Below are positions 52,821 through 60,853 of a stretch of DNA of 64,000 nt, piece by piece. This DNA is from Castellaniella sp049673105 (GTDB taxonomy: Bacteria > Pseudomonadota > Gammaproteobacteria > Burkholderiales > Burkholderiaceae_B). Each line of letters opens with the position of its first letter. The first letter of the stretch is position 1. The notes under the pieces were generated by a model. The model did not search any database. It was not told the DNA's origin and saw only the letters and a list, made by a program, of their open reading frames with translations. The stretch is from positions 134,061 through 198,060 of the forward strand of contig NZ_JBATXG010000008.1 in assembly GCF_049673105.1 (NCBI RefSeq). Direction: 5' to 3'. Both the position numbers and the translations under genes were made by a program.

Positions 52821-53846
52821 TCAGGACGGGCGCAGCCCTTCGAAGCGATAGGCGGGTTGGTGATCGCCGGGGCAGTAGACTGCCCAGCGCGCCTGCTCGC
52901 CTGACAGATCGATGTCCGCCGTCGCCAGTGTGTTTTCCTGATCCGTATCGGTCGGGGACAGTCGCATCATGGGTTCGGCGGCATCGTCTGTGTCGCGCAG
53001 GATGTCCAGCGCCGCAGCATCCTGATCCAATAGCCATTCACCCCTGGCTTGGCGGCGGGCGGATGACTCCGTGATGACCTGGGGCAGGCCCTGCTGTGCC
53101 TCGTGCAGCGCGTGATTGGCGTGCACACGCCGGGTCTGGCGAACAGTCTGCAGCGACACGGCTTCCTGGCTGAATTCCACACTGAACGTCACGTTGGCCC
53201 CTGTCTGGCCGACCCCCAGATGAAACGCCCCCATGCGGGGATGCGCCTGCAACAGGGTGATGGCCTGGGCCGGTGTGCTGGTCGCCAACAGGGCGCGGGT
53301 CAGTATCATGCGCGGCAGCCCTGCCGCCCGCGCCTGCCGGGCGCGAATATTGTTGACGGTGATGGCCAGCCCTGCCTGATTCACGGCAAAGGTATGGCCG
53401 GGCAGAGAGCCCGGATATAGAAACGAGACAAAGGGCGGTGCGTCGATCGGTCGAATCTTCGCCAGCCCGCAGGCCCCGGCAAAGCCTGGGTCGCCGTCCT
53501 CGTTGTGGCTTAGCCGCTGCGGGGCCAGCACGGTGGTGCAGCCGTCCGGCGCCAGCGCCCAGAGGTCTCCCCGACAATTCCACAAAAATACGTCGTCGGG
53601 CGCCAGTCCCAGACCTTCGGCCAGGCCGGCCAGTTCTTGTTCGATCCAGGGGAAATGCTGGTGCAACAGCCCGCGCAACACCGGAATCGCGGGATGCTGG
53701 CGGTGCGCCATGACCTGCGCCCAGGCGGCGGAATGAATCAGATGTTGCCGGCAGGCTTGTGCGCCCCATCGTCCCAGGGCCAGACCGATCTCGTGGTGAG
53801 AACCGTGGGCATCCAGCCAGGACAGGGAAATGGGATCAGGCGTCAT
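52821..53846 (-). CDS. Peptidase C45 family N-acyltransferase/amidohydrolase
   Basis: A 341-residue Ntn-hydrolase of the acyl-CoA:6-aminopenicillanic acid acyltransferase type. The nucleophile is Cys103 in APDGCTTVLAPQ, the point where the precursor cuts itself. Other family features are NCRGDLWAL, AGLAITVNNI and LPRMILTRALL. Relatives cleave or form linear amide bonds. It begins 6 bases after the RpiR regulator on the same strand, so the two form an operon. The divergent aminotransferase could use the amine or amino acid released; this is inference. Confidence 0.83.
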   Translation of the reverse strand: MTPDPISLSWLDAHGSHHEIGLALGRWGAQACRQHLIHSAAWAQVMAHRQHPAIPVLRGLLHQHFPWIEQELAGLAEGLGLAPDDVFLWNCRGDLWALAPDGCTTVLAPQRLSHNEDGDPGFAGACGLAKIRPIDAPPFVSFLYPGSLPGHTFAVNQAGLAITVNNIRARQARAAGLPRMILTRALLATSTPAQAITLLQAHPRMGAFHLGVGQTGANVTFSVEFSQEAVSLQTVRQTRRVHANHALHEAQQGLPQVITESSARRQARGEWLLDQDAAALDILRDTDDAAEPMMRLSPTDTDQENTLATADIDLSGEQARWAVYCPGDHQPAYRFEGLRPS

Positions 53847-53852
53847 GACGAT

Positions 53853-54719
53853 TCATAGGTAGGCGCCAGTGGCGTGCAGTTGGTCCTCGGCCTGCGACAG
53901 AGCGGTGATGGCGTGTTCGCCGCTGTGCGTCAGCAGTTGCTGGGCCAGCATTTCGACCAACGCCTGGATGGCGACCGTGGAAGGAAAAAAGGAATGCCCC
54001 TGAGTCGGGAACACCAGCACGTGATTGGCCTGCAGCGCGATCGGGGCGACCTGGCTGTCGCACAGCGCCAGCACGGTGCAGCGGCGTTCCTGGGCAGCCT
54101 GGGCGACTTGCATGATCTCTCGTGAATAAGGCGCATAGCTGATCAGGATCACCGTGTCGGTCGGGCGCAGATGATGCAGATCCAGGCTCATGGTGCCGCC
54201 TGCGTTGTGCAGCAGTTGGACGTTCGGGCGAAACAGGCTGCACAGATAGCACAGGCTGAAGGCCGGAGGATAAGAAGACCGGTACCCGGCGATGATGATG
54301 CGCTGCGCAGCGGCCAGATGGGCGACGGCTCGGCTCATGGCCTGGCGGTTGACGACCTCCAGGGCTGCCAGGTTGCGGGATTGTTGCTGTCTGACGTTGT
54401 GCCAGGCGGTTTGTTCGGATTCCGGACGCTCGACCAGTGATTGGGCGCGGGCGGCGTAGCTGCCGGGGCGCTGCTGCAGCTCGCGGGTGAAGACCGATTT
54501 CAGTGCGTCCCAGCCGGCATAGCCCAGGTGCTGCGCCAGCCGAACCAGGGTGGCCGGCTGCACGCCTGCCAGTGCGGCCAGCTTGCGGGCCGACAGGGTC
54601 GAGACCTGCGCGGGATGGTCGATCAGATAGCGGGCGCTGGCCTGGAACTGGGGACTCAGGGCCGTGAATTGCGACTGGATGTGCTGGATCAGCTCATCGG
54701 GCGAGTGTGGGGCGGACAT
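53853..54719 (-). CDS. MurR/RpiR family transcriptional regulator
   Basis: A 288-residue regulator. The N-terminal helix-turn-helix is ARKLAALAGVQPATLVRLAQ with HLGYAGWDALKSVF. The C-terminal SIS domain (IIIAGYRSSYPPAF, DTVILISYAPYSREIMQVA, VLALCDSQVAPIA) normally binds a phosphosugar. It is divergent from the aminotransferase gene and upstream of the C45 gene, and probably controls both. Confidence 0.9.
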   Translation of the reverse strand: MSAPHSPDELIQHIQSQFTALSPQFQASARYLIDHPAQVSTLSARKLAALAGVQPATLVRLAQHLGYAGWDALKSVFTRELQQRPGSYAARAQSLVERPESEQTAWHNVRQQQSRNLAALEVVNRQAMSRAVAHLAAAQRIIIAGYRSSYPPAFSLCYLCSLFRPNVQLLHNAGGTMSLDLHHLRPTDTVILISYAPYSREIMQVAQAAQERRCTVLALCDSQVAPIALQANHVLVFPTQGHSFFPSTVAIQALVEMLAQQLLTHSGEHAITALSQAEDQLHATGAYL

Positions 54720-54761
54720 GACAGAAGCGTGAGTTTGGATGAATCAGGATCGTCTTCGAGT

Positions 54762-54787
54762 GTTTCATGATATATGATATGAGAAAC
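54762..54787. promoter_or_regulatory. Candidate RpiR operator in the divergent region
   Basis: Inverted arms GTTTC / GAAAC separated by a 16-base AT-rich core (ATGATATATGATATGA). It sits 42 bases before the RpiR start and 56 before the aminotransferase start. Spaced TTTC/GAAA inverted repeats are common RpiR targets. It also covers the AT-rich stretch likely to hold -10 elements. Confidence 0.4.
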
Positions 54788-54843
54788 ATTTGTTGAATTT
54801 CCTGGTTTTCTGATTAAGCCTTACGGGGCAGCGAGGCCCTTTC

Positions 54844-56169
54844 ATGACGCATGTATTTCACCGGAATCCCCAGCATACGCTGAAACACGCAGTGCGCGGT
54901 CGAGGGATTTCCCTGTTCGACGAGGACGGTCGCCAGTATCTGGATGCATCCGGCGGAGCCGCCGTATCCTGCCTCGGGCATGGGCATCCGGATGTGATCG
55001 CCGCCATCAAGGCGCAGCTGGATCAGGTGGCCTATGCCCATTCCTCGTTCTTCACGACACAGGCCTGCGAGGATCTGGCGGATTTCCTGGCGCAGCGGGC
55101 GCCCGGCGATCTGGATCACGTGTATTTCGTGTCGGGCGGATCGGAAGCCGTCGAGGCGGCCTTGAAGCTGGCCCGGCAGTATTTCGTCGAGCGCGGCGAA
55201 ACAGAACGCAGCCAGTTCATCGCCCGACGCCAGAGTTATCACGGTAACACCCTGGGGGCCTTGGCGATTGGCGGCAACGCCTGGCGGCGTCAGCCATTCC
55301 TGCCGTTGCTGACGCCCGCCCACCATGTATCGCCCTGTTATGCCTATCGTGATCAGCGGGCCGATGAAACCGAAGAAGCCTACGCCCAGCGCCTGGCCGA
55401 CGAGCTGGACGCCATGATTTGCTCGATCGGGCCGGGGCGGGTGGCGGCATTCGTGGCTGAAACCGTGGTCGGCGCGACCGCCGGCGCGGTGCCGCCGGTG
55501 CGCACCTATCTGCAGCGCATCCGTCAGGTATGCGACCGGCATGGGGTGTTGCTGATTCTGGACGAGGTCATGTCCGGCATGGGGCGCACCGGGCATCTGT
55601 TCGCCTGCGCGGAAGACGGCGTGGTCCCCGACATCCTGACCATCGCAAAAGGCCTGGGCGCGGGCTATCAGCCGATCGGCGCCATGTTGGCCAGCCGCCG
55701 GGTGTACGACACCATCGTGCAAGGCAGTGGTTTTTTTCAGCATGGCCACACCTATATGGGGCATGCCACGGCCTGCGCCGCCGCTCTGGCGGTGCAGCAG
55801 GTGATCGAGCGCGACGAGCTGTTGGCCAATGTGCGCGCACGCGGCGAACAGCTGCGCACGTGTCTGCGCCAGGTTTTCGCCGATCACCCGAACGTGGGTG
55901 ATATCCGCGGCAGGGGCTTATTCGTCGGTGTCGAGCTCGTAGCGGACCGCGCCACCAAAGCCGTGCTGGATCCGGCCTTGAAGACCCACGCGGCGCTCAA
56001 ACGGCAGGCGATGGCAAACGGCCTGATGATGTACCCCATGGGCGGCACGATTGACGGCGTGCTGGGTGCCCACGTGCTGCTGGCGCCGCCTTTCATTTGC
56101 TCCGCAGCAGATATCGATCAGATCGTTGATCGCCTGGAGCGCACGGTGCGTCAGGTGTTGCCGGCCTGA
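54844..56169 (+). CDS. Class III PLP-dependent aminotransferase
   Basis: A 441-residue omega-aminotransferase-type enzyme. It has GGAAVSCLGHGHPDV, FVSGGSEAVEAALKLARQY, LLILDEVMSGMGRTG and the PLP Lys in LTIAKGLGAGYQPIGAM. Class III enzymes act on omega-amino acids, diamines or beta-amino acids. It is divergent from the RpiR/C45 pair and followed by the CMD protein. GAGG is 8 bases before the ATG. Confidence 0.9.
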   Translation: MTHVFHRNPQHTLKHAVRGRGISLFDEDGRQYLDASGGAAVSCLGHGHPDVIAAIKAQLDQVAYAHSSFFTTQACEDLADFLAQRAPGDLDHVYFVSGGSEAVEAALKLARQYFVERGETERSQFIARRQSYHGNTLGALAIGGNAWRRQPFLPLLTPAHHVSPCYAYRDQRADETEEAYAQRLADELDAMICSIGPGRVAAFVAETVVGATAGAVPPVRTYLQRIRQVCDRHGVLLILDEVMSGMGRTGHLFACAEDGVVPDILTIAKGLGAGYQPIGAMLASRRVYDTIVQGSGFFQHGHTYMGHATACAAALAVQQVIERDELLANVRARGEQLRTCLRQVFADHPNVGDIRGRGLFVGVELVADRATKAVLDPALKTHAALKRQAMANGLMMYPMGGTIDGVLGAHVLLAPPFICSAADIDQIVDRLERTVRQVLPA

Positions 56170-56232
56170 CAGCACGCTAGAATGCCCAATCCCCGCCGGG
56201 CGTGTCGTCCGGCATTTTCCATGGAGGCCCCG

Positions 56233-56760
56233 ATGGCCCGAGTGTCTTATGCTGATTTAAGCCAGGGCGCGACCGCCGGTCTGGCGCAGCGCATCGCCGC
56301 AGAGCGCGGCAGCGTACTGCATCTGTATCAGATGCTGCTGCACAGCCCTTCGGTGGCCGAGGGCTGGCTGACGTATCTGACGGCGATCCGGCAGAAATCC
56401 AGCCTGAATGGCGCGCTGCGCGAGCTGGTGATCATGCGTATCGCGCATCTGAACCGCGCTTCCTACGAAGCCGACCAGCATGCGCCCATCGCTTTGCAGG
56501 AAGGCCTGCGCCAGGATCAATTGGACGCCTTGGCGCAGATGACTTTGCCGGTCGGGCTATTCGATGCCCGCGAAACAGCGGTATTGGCGTATGCGGATGC
56601 CATGACGCAGTCGGTGCAGGTGCCCGATGCCGTGTTTCATGCCGTCAAGACGCATTTTTCCGACACGGAACTGGTCGAGCTGACCGCCACGATCGCGGCT
56701 TACAACATGGTGTCGCGTTTTCTGGAAGCGCTGCAAGTGCATTCCGACGATCAGCGCTGA
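56233..56760 (+). CDS. Carboxymuconolactone decarboxylase-like (AhpD-fold) protein
   Basis: A 175-residue all-helical CMD-family protein with LRELVIMRIAHLNRASYEADQH and DARETAVLAYADAMTQS. The AhpD CxxC redox pair is absent (the position reads RASYE), so peroxidase-reductase activity is unlikely. ATG 56233 is favoured by GGAGG 5 bases upstream. TAGAAT at 56178-56183 may be a -10 box. It overlaps the convergent adenosyltransferase gene by 10 bases. Confidence 0.83.
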   Translation: MARVSYADLSQGATAGLAQRIAAERGSVLHLYQMLLHSPSVAEGWLTYLTAIRQKSSLNGALRELVIMRIAHLNRASYEADQHAPIALQEGLRQDQLDALAQMTLPVGLFDARETAVLAYADAMTQSVQVPDAVFHAVKTHFSDTELVELTATIAAYNMVSRFLEALQVHSDDQR

Positions 56761-57302
56761 TCGTCGCGTTCCCACAGCACGTCCGATCGGCCCGCTGCCC
56801 GGTTCAGGTAGCGGGCCAGCACAAAACACAGATCCGACAGCCGGTTCAGATAATGCAGCACCGGCGGGTTCACCGTTTCCTGATGGGATAGCGTCACGAC
56901 CGCCCGTTCTGCGCGGCGGGCGATGGTGCGAGCCATGTGCGCATGCGCAGCGGCGGGGCAGCCGCCCGGCAGAATGAATTCCTTCAGCGGGCCCAGCTCG
57001 GCGTTGTACCGTTTCAGGGCATCATCCAGACGCAGGACGTGATCGTCGTTCAACGCCGTCCAGCCAGGGATGCACAGCTCTCCGCCCAGATCGAACAGAT
57101 CGTGCTGGATGCGATTCAGCAGGGCATCGACCTCGGCGGGCAACGACGCCGTGCGCCACAGGCCGATGGCGCTGTTCAACTCGTCCACATCACCCAGCGC
57201 GGCGATGCGCGGGGCGTCCTTGGGCACGCGGGTCTTGTCGCCCAGGCCGGTGGTGCCGTCATCGCCGGTGCGGGTGGATACGATAGAGACGCGGATCGAC
57301 AT
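56751..57302 (-). CDS. Cob(I)yrinic acid a,c-diamide/cobalamin adenosyltransferase (PduO type)
   Basis: A 183-residue trimeric enzyme transferring adenosyl from ATP to cob(I)alamin. The ATP site is at the N-terminus (STRTGDDGTTGLGDKTRVPK), with GDVDELNSAIG, FILPGGCPAAAHAHMARTIARRAER split by the conserved Arg, and YLNRLSDLCFVLARYLNR. No other cobalamin gene is nearby. Confidence 0.94.
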   Translation of the reverse strand: MSIRVSIVSTRTGDDGTTGLGDKTRVPKDAPRIAALGDVDELNSAIGLWRTASLPAEVDALLNRIQHDLFDLGGELCIPGWTALNDDHVLRLDDALKRYNAELGPLKEFILPGGCPAAAHAHMARTIARRAERAVVTLSHQETVNPPVLHYLNRLSDLCFVLARYLNRAAGRSDVLWERDDQR

Positions 57303-57336
57303 GCGGGGCTCCAGAAGGGCGGATGGGAAAAGAGGG

Positions 57337-57843
57337 TCAGTCCTGGGCAGCCAGGTTCAGCAGGGCATCGCCCGTCACGCGCACGACACGCCAGTCATCC
57401 AGGATTTCGGCGCCGTGGTGCTTGTAGAAATCAATGGCGTTCTGGTTCCAGTCCAGCACGACCCATTCAAATCGGCCACACCCCAGTTCCACTGCCAGGG
57501 CCGCCAGATGTTTCAGCACCCAGCCGCCCAGGCCGCGCCCGCGATGCGCGGGGGAAATATAGACGTCTTCCAGGTACAGACCGCGCCGATCCAGGAAACT
57601 GGAGTAGTTGTGGAACCACATGATGTAGGCGACGGCGGTGGCCGGCGCGTCGTCGGTCGTGATGACCAGGCAGCGGGCGGCGGGCTGTGCGCCGAAGAAA
57701 CTGTCGTGCAGACTGTCGTGGGTGGCTTTGAAAATATCCGTCAGTTTTTCAAAAACGGCCATTTCCAGCATCAGGGCATGAATGGCGGGGATGTCGGATT
57801 CGGTGGCGGGCCGCAGGGTGTAGCCGGGAATGGGACTGGGCAA
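57337..57843 (-). CDS. GNAT N-acetyltransferase (spermidine/spermine acetyltransferase-like)
   Basis: A 168-residue GNAT protein. It shows TLRPATESDIPAIHALM, LEDVYISPAHRGRGLGGWVL with the acetyl-CoA loop R-G-R-G-L-G, and VLDWNQNAIDFYKHHGAE. This set is closest to SSAT-like diamine acetyltransferases, though the substrate is not certain. The start is TTG 57843, the only one compatible with the conserved N-terminus. Confidence 0.85.
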   Translation of the reverse strand: MPSPIPGYTLRPATESDIPAIHALMLEMAVFEKLTDIFKATHDSLHDSFFGAQPAARCLVITTDDAPATAVAYIMWFHNYSSFLDRRGLYLEDVYISPAHRGRGLGGWVLKHLAALAVELGCGRFEWVVLDWNQNAIDFYKHHGAEILDDWRVVRVTGDALLNLAAQD

Positions 57844-57893
57844 AATGAACTCTGTTTCGCGTTATGCTTGAATGAACAGACGGAGTGTAGCCC

Positions 57894-58247
57894 ATGCGTT
57901 TTCGTGTTTCGCACATCCTGAACATCCTGGCCGCCGCGCCGCTGGCGGGTCATGGGATCATCGCGCCCGCCGCCGTGGCGGCGGCGCTGGCGCTGCCTGT
58001 CACGGCAGCAGCTCAGGCCCAGCCGGTGCAGGCCCAGGCCAGCGGTCAAGTCGTGCGCATCGATGCGGCTGCTGGCAAAATCGCCATCCGGCATGACGCC
58101 ATCAGCAAACTGGAACTGCCCGCCATGACGCTGGTCTATCGCGTGGATCCGGCGCTGCTGTCGGGCATTGCCGTGGGGGATGCCGTCGATTTCACGGCGC
58201 AACGCGCCAGTGGCCGATACCAGATCACCGCACTCAAGAAACAATAA
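57894..58247 (+). CDS. CusF-like periplasmic copper-binding protein
   Basis: A 117-residue exported protein. A long signal/hydrophobic leader (about residues 1-42) precedes a small OB-fold domain: GQVVRIDAAAGKIAIRHDAI and LPAMTLVYRVDPALL, as in the CusF_Ec family. The His and Met equivalents of CusF ligands are present; the Trp that caps Cu(I) in CusF is replaced. It probably buffers periplasmic copper. No cus efflux genes are adjacent. Confidence 0.82.
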   Translation: MRFRVSHILNILAAAPLAGHGIIAPAAVAAALALPVTAAAQAQPVQAQASGQVVRIDAAAGKIAIRHDAISKLELPAMTLVYRVDPALLSGIAVGDAVDFTAQRASGRYQITALKKQ

Positions 58248-58281
58248 AAATCCCCGCCGGGGTGTCTGTCCGGGCGGGGAT
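58244..58281 (-). terminator. Rho-independent terminator of hslVU
   Basis: Stem ATCCCCGCC / GGCGGGGAT (58250-58281) with the minus-strand T tract TTTTTAT immediately after. It lies 24 bases past the hslU stop and overlaps the end of the convergent copper-protein gene region. Confidence 0.82.
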
Positions 58282-58304
58282 CTGATGGGCCGCTGCGCTG
58301 CGGG

Positions 58305-59636
58305 CTACAGCACGTAGCGGGCCAGATCCTGGCTGCTGGCCGTTTCGGATAGCTTGTCGTTGACGTAATCGGCATCGATCACCACCGATTGGGCGCCTGG
58401 GCTGGCCGCCTCGAACGACAGGTCTTCCAGCAGTTTTTCCATCACGGTGTACAGGCGGCGGGCGCCGATGTTTTCCGTGCGCTCATTGACCTCGAACGCC
58501 AGCTCGGCCAGACGTCGGATGCCGGCGTCGGTGAACTCCAGCGTCACGTCTTCCGTGGCCATCAGGGCGCTGTACTGCTTGGTCAGCGACGCGTCGGTGG
58601 CGCTCAGGATGCGGATGAAATCCTCTGCGCTCAAGGAATCCAGTTCCACCCGGATGGGGAAGCGCCCCTGCAATTCCGGAATCAGGTCGGACGGTCGCGA
58701 CAAGTGAAAGGCGCCCGACGCGATGAACAGGATGTGGTCGGTGTGCACCATGCCGTATTTGGTATTGACGGTGGTGCCTTCGACCAGCGGCAGCAGGTCG
58801 CGCTGCACGCCCTGGCGCGATACGTCGGCCCCACCGGCCTCCTGGCGGGCGGCGATCTTGTCGATTTCATCCAGAAAGACGATGCCGTGCTCTTGCGCCA
58901 GCGCGATGGCCTGGGTGCGCAGGTCTTCTTCGTTGATGCGCCGGGCGGCTTCTTCTTCGGTCAGCAGGCGAAAGGCTTCCTTGACCGACAGCTTGCGCGG
59001 CTTGGTCTTGCCCTGGGACAGGCCGGCGAACATGCCGCGCAGCTGCTCGGTCATTTCCTCCATGCCCGGCGGCGCCATGATTTCCATGTGGGCCGGAGTC
59101 TGAGCGACCTCGATGTCGATCATCGTGTCGTCGAGCTTGCCTTCGCGCAGGCGCTTGCGGAATACCTGGCGGGTATTGTTTTCTTCGCGTTCCGGTTCGC
59201 CGTGGGCATTGCGCGCAGGCGGCAGCAGCGCATCCAGGATGCGGTCTTCGGCGGCATCTTCAGCCTGGGTGCGCACGCGGCGCGTTTCCGTTTCGCGGAC
59301 CTGCTTGATGGCGACGTCCACCAGGTCGCGCACGATGGTATCCACGTCGCGACCCACATAGCCGACCTCGGTGAATTTAGTGGCTTCGATCTTGATGAAG
59401 GGCGCATTGGCCAGCCGGGCCAGCCGACGGGCGATCTCGGTCTTGCCCACGCCGGTGGGGCCGATCATCAGGATGTTCTTGGGCACGATTTCGCGGCGCA
59501 GCGGCTCGGGGACTTGCAGACGGCGCCAGCGATTGCGCAAGGCCACGGCGACCGAACGCTTGGCCTTGTCCTGGCCAACGATGTTCTTGTCCAGTTCCGA
59601 GACGATTTCTTTTGGAGTCATGGGGGTAGCGGACAT
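58305..59636 (-). CDS. hslU: ATP-dependent protease ATPase subunit HslU
   Basis: A 443-residue AAA+ unfoldase, the same length as E. coli HslU. Walker A is GPTGVGKTEIA, followed by KFTEVGYVGRDVD (pore loop region), Walker B GIVFLDEIDKIA and the sensor-2 region with IGARRLYTVMEKLLED. The C-terminus SSQDLARYVL inserts into HslV. The ATG at 59636 has AAGG 6 bases upstream. It begins 8 bases after hslV. Confidence 0.97.
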   Translation of the reverse strand: MSATPMTPKEIVSELDKNIVGQDKAKRSVAVALRNRWRRLQVPEPLRREIVPKNILMIGPTGVGKTEIARRLARLANAPFIKIEATKFTEVGYVGRDVDTIVRDLVDVAIKQVRETETRRVRTQAEDAAEDRILDALLPPARNAHGEPEREENNTRQVFRKRLREGKLDDTMIDIEVAQTPAHMEIMAPPGMEEMTEQLRGMFAGLSQGKTKPRKLSVKEAFRLLTEEEAARRINEEDLRTQAIALAQEHGIVFLDEIDKIAARQEAGGADVSRQGVQRDLLPLVEGTTVNTKYGMVHTDHILFIASGAFHLSRPSDLIPELQGRFPIRVELDSLSAEDFIRILSATDASLTKQYSALMATEDVTLEFTDAGIRRLAELAFEVNERTENIGARRLYTVMEKLLEDLSFEAASPGAQSVVIDADYVNDKLSETASSQDLARYVL

Positions 59637-59644
59637 GGCAGGCC

Positions 59645-60178
59645 TTATAGCGTTTCGACGACGTGATTCTGGTTGGTGTAGATGCACAGTTCCCCGGCGA
59701 TTTCCAGGGACTTTTTGACGATCTCGGCGGGCGTCATCTCGGTGGCATCCAGCAGGGCGCGGGCGGCGGATTGGGCATAGGCGCCCCCCGAGCCGATGGC
59801 GGCGATGCCGTGTTCCGGTTCCAGCACGTCGCCGTTGCCGGTCAGAATCAGGGTGTGTTCCTGGTCAGCCACGATCAACATGGCTTCCAGACGCCGCAGC
59901 ACGCGGTCGGTGCGCCAGTCGCGGGTCAGTTCGACGGCGGCGCGCATCAGGTGGCCCTGATGTTTTTCCAGTTTGGCTTCGAACCGTTCTTGCAGCGTAA
60001 AAGCATCCGCCGTCGCGCCGGCAAAGCCGGCCAGGACCTTGTCGTGGTACAGGCGGCGGATTTTGCGGGCGGTGCCCTTGATGACGATGTTGCCTAGTGT
60101 GACCTGGCCGTCTCCGCCCAGGGCGACGTCGTTGCCGCGGCGGACGCAGACGATGGTGGTAGCGTGAAATTGTTCCAT
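59645..60178 (-). CDS. hslV: ATP-dependent protease proteolytic subunit HslV
   Basis: A 177-residue threonine protease of the proteasome beta fold. Cleavage of the short propeptide MEQFHA exposes the catalytic Thr in TTIVCVRRGNDVALGGDGQ. GIAAIGSGGAYAQSAARALL is also conserved. It forms a complex with HslU for heat-shock protein degradation. A sigma-32-like promoter lies directly upstream. Confidence 0.97.
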   Translation of the reverse strand: MEQFHATTIVCVRRGNDVALGGDGQVTLGNIVIKGTARKIRRLYHDKVLAGFAGATADAFTLQERFEAKLEKHQGHLMRAAVELTRDWRTDRVLRRLEAMLIVADQEHTLILTGNGDVLEPEHGIAAIGSGGAYAQSAARALLDATEMTPAEIVKKSLEIAGELCIYTNQNHVVETL

Positions 60179-60204
60179 GGCGTTCTCTTGGTCCAAGATC
60201 TTGC

Positions 60205-60232
60205 AGATGGGGGTGAGGCGCCAAAGTTCAAG
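60205..60232 (-). promoter_or_regulatory. Sigma-32 (RpoH) promoter of hslVU
   Basis: On the minus strand: -35 CTTGAAC (60232-60226), 13-base spacer, -10 CCCCATCT (60212-60205). Both boxes fit the RpoH consensus CTTGAAA / CCCCATnT with one mismatch in the -35. Predicted start is about 20 bases before the hslV ATG. Confidence 0.85.
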
Positions 60233-60263
60233 ACGTGCCGGGGTCCGACGGGCCTGGCAGGCG

Positions 60264-60304
60264 GAAATGAAAACAGCTCTCGTCCCCAGGGGAAGAGAGC
60301 TGTT
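60264..60304 (-). terminator. Rho-independent terminator of dksA
   Basis: Perfect 10-bp stem AACAGCTCTC / GAGAGCTGTT (60272-60304) with a 13-base loop, followed on the minus strand by TTTTCATTT. It separates dksA from the hslVU promoter. Confidence 0.8.
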
Positions 60305-60334
60305 GAACCGTGCGTCGCCGGGTGTGGACGGTGC

Positions 60335-60775
60335 TCAGTCGCCGTAGAGCTTTTGCCGCATTTCACGGCGTTCCTGGGCTTCCAGGGACAGCGTTGCCGT
60401 GGGGCGGGCCAGCAGGCGGGCGATGCCGATGGGCTCGCCGGTTTCTTCGCACCAGCCGTATTCTCCGGCGTCGATGCGGGCGATCGATTGCTGGACCTTT
60501 TTCAGCAGTTTCCGTTCCCGGTCGCGGGTGCGCAGTTCCAGCGCGTGCTCTTCCTCGATCGTGGCGCGGTCGGCCGGATCGGGCACATACTGGGTTTCGC
60601 GCAAGTTTTCGGTGGTGGCGCCTGCATTGGTCAGGATTTCATGTTCCAGCTGGTGCAGGCGATCCCGAAAGAAGGCGAGCTGGGCAGCGTTCATGTAGTC
60701 CTGTTCGGGCATCGCCAACAGTTCTTTTTCTGTCATGGTCTTGGGCGCTGATTTGGCGCTGGATTTGCTAGCCAT
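60335..60775 (-). CDS. dksA: RNA polymerase-binding transcription factor DksA (Cys-poor type)
   Basis: A 146-residue DksA that works with ppGpp on RNA polymerase. The coiled-coil tip has VPDPADRA with the two acidic residues needed for function. The zinc-finger region reads WCEETGEPIGIARLLARPTA then TLSLEAQERRE, so only one of four zinc cysteines remains. The same pattern is common in Betaproteobacterial DksA and resembles zinc-independent DksA2. cobW lies upstream on the same strand. Confidence 0.95.
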   Translation of the reverse strand: MASKSSAKSAPKTMTEKELLAMPEQDYMNAAQLAFFRDRLHQLEHEILTNAGATTENLRETQYVPDPADRATIEEEHALELRTRDRERKLLKKVQQSIARIDAGEYGWCEETGEPIGIARLLARPTATLSLEAQERREMRQKLYGD

Positions 60776-60853
60776 GTCGTGTCCTTCCTTATTATGTGCC
60801 GGGGCCTGTCGTCCGCATCCCGTCGGTACAGCGGGGCAGCGTGGGGTGGGCGG

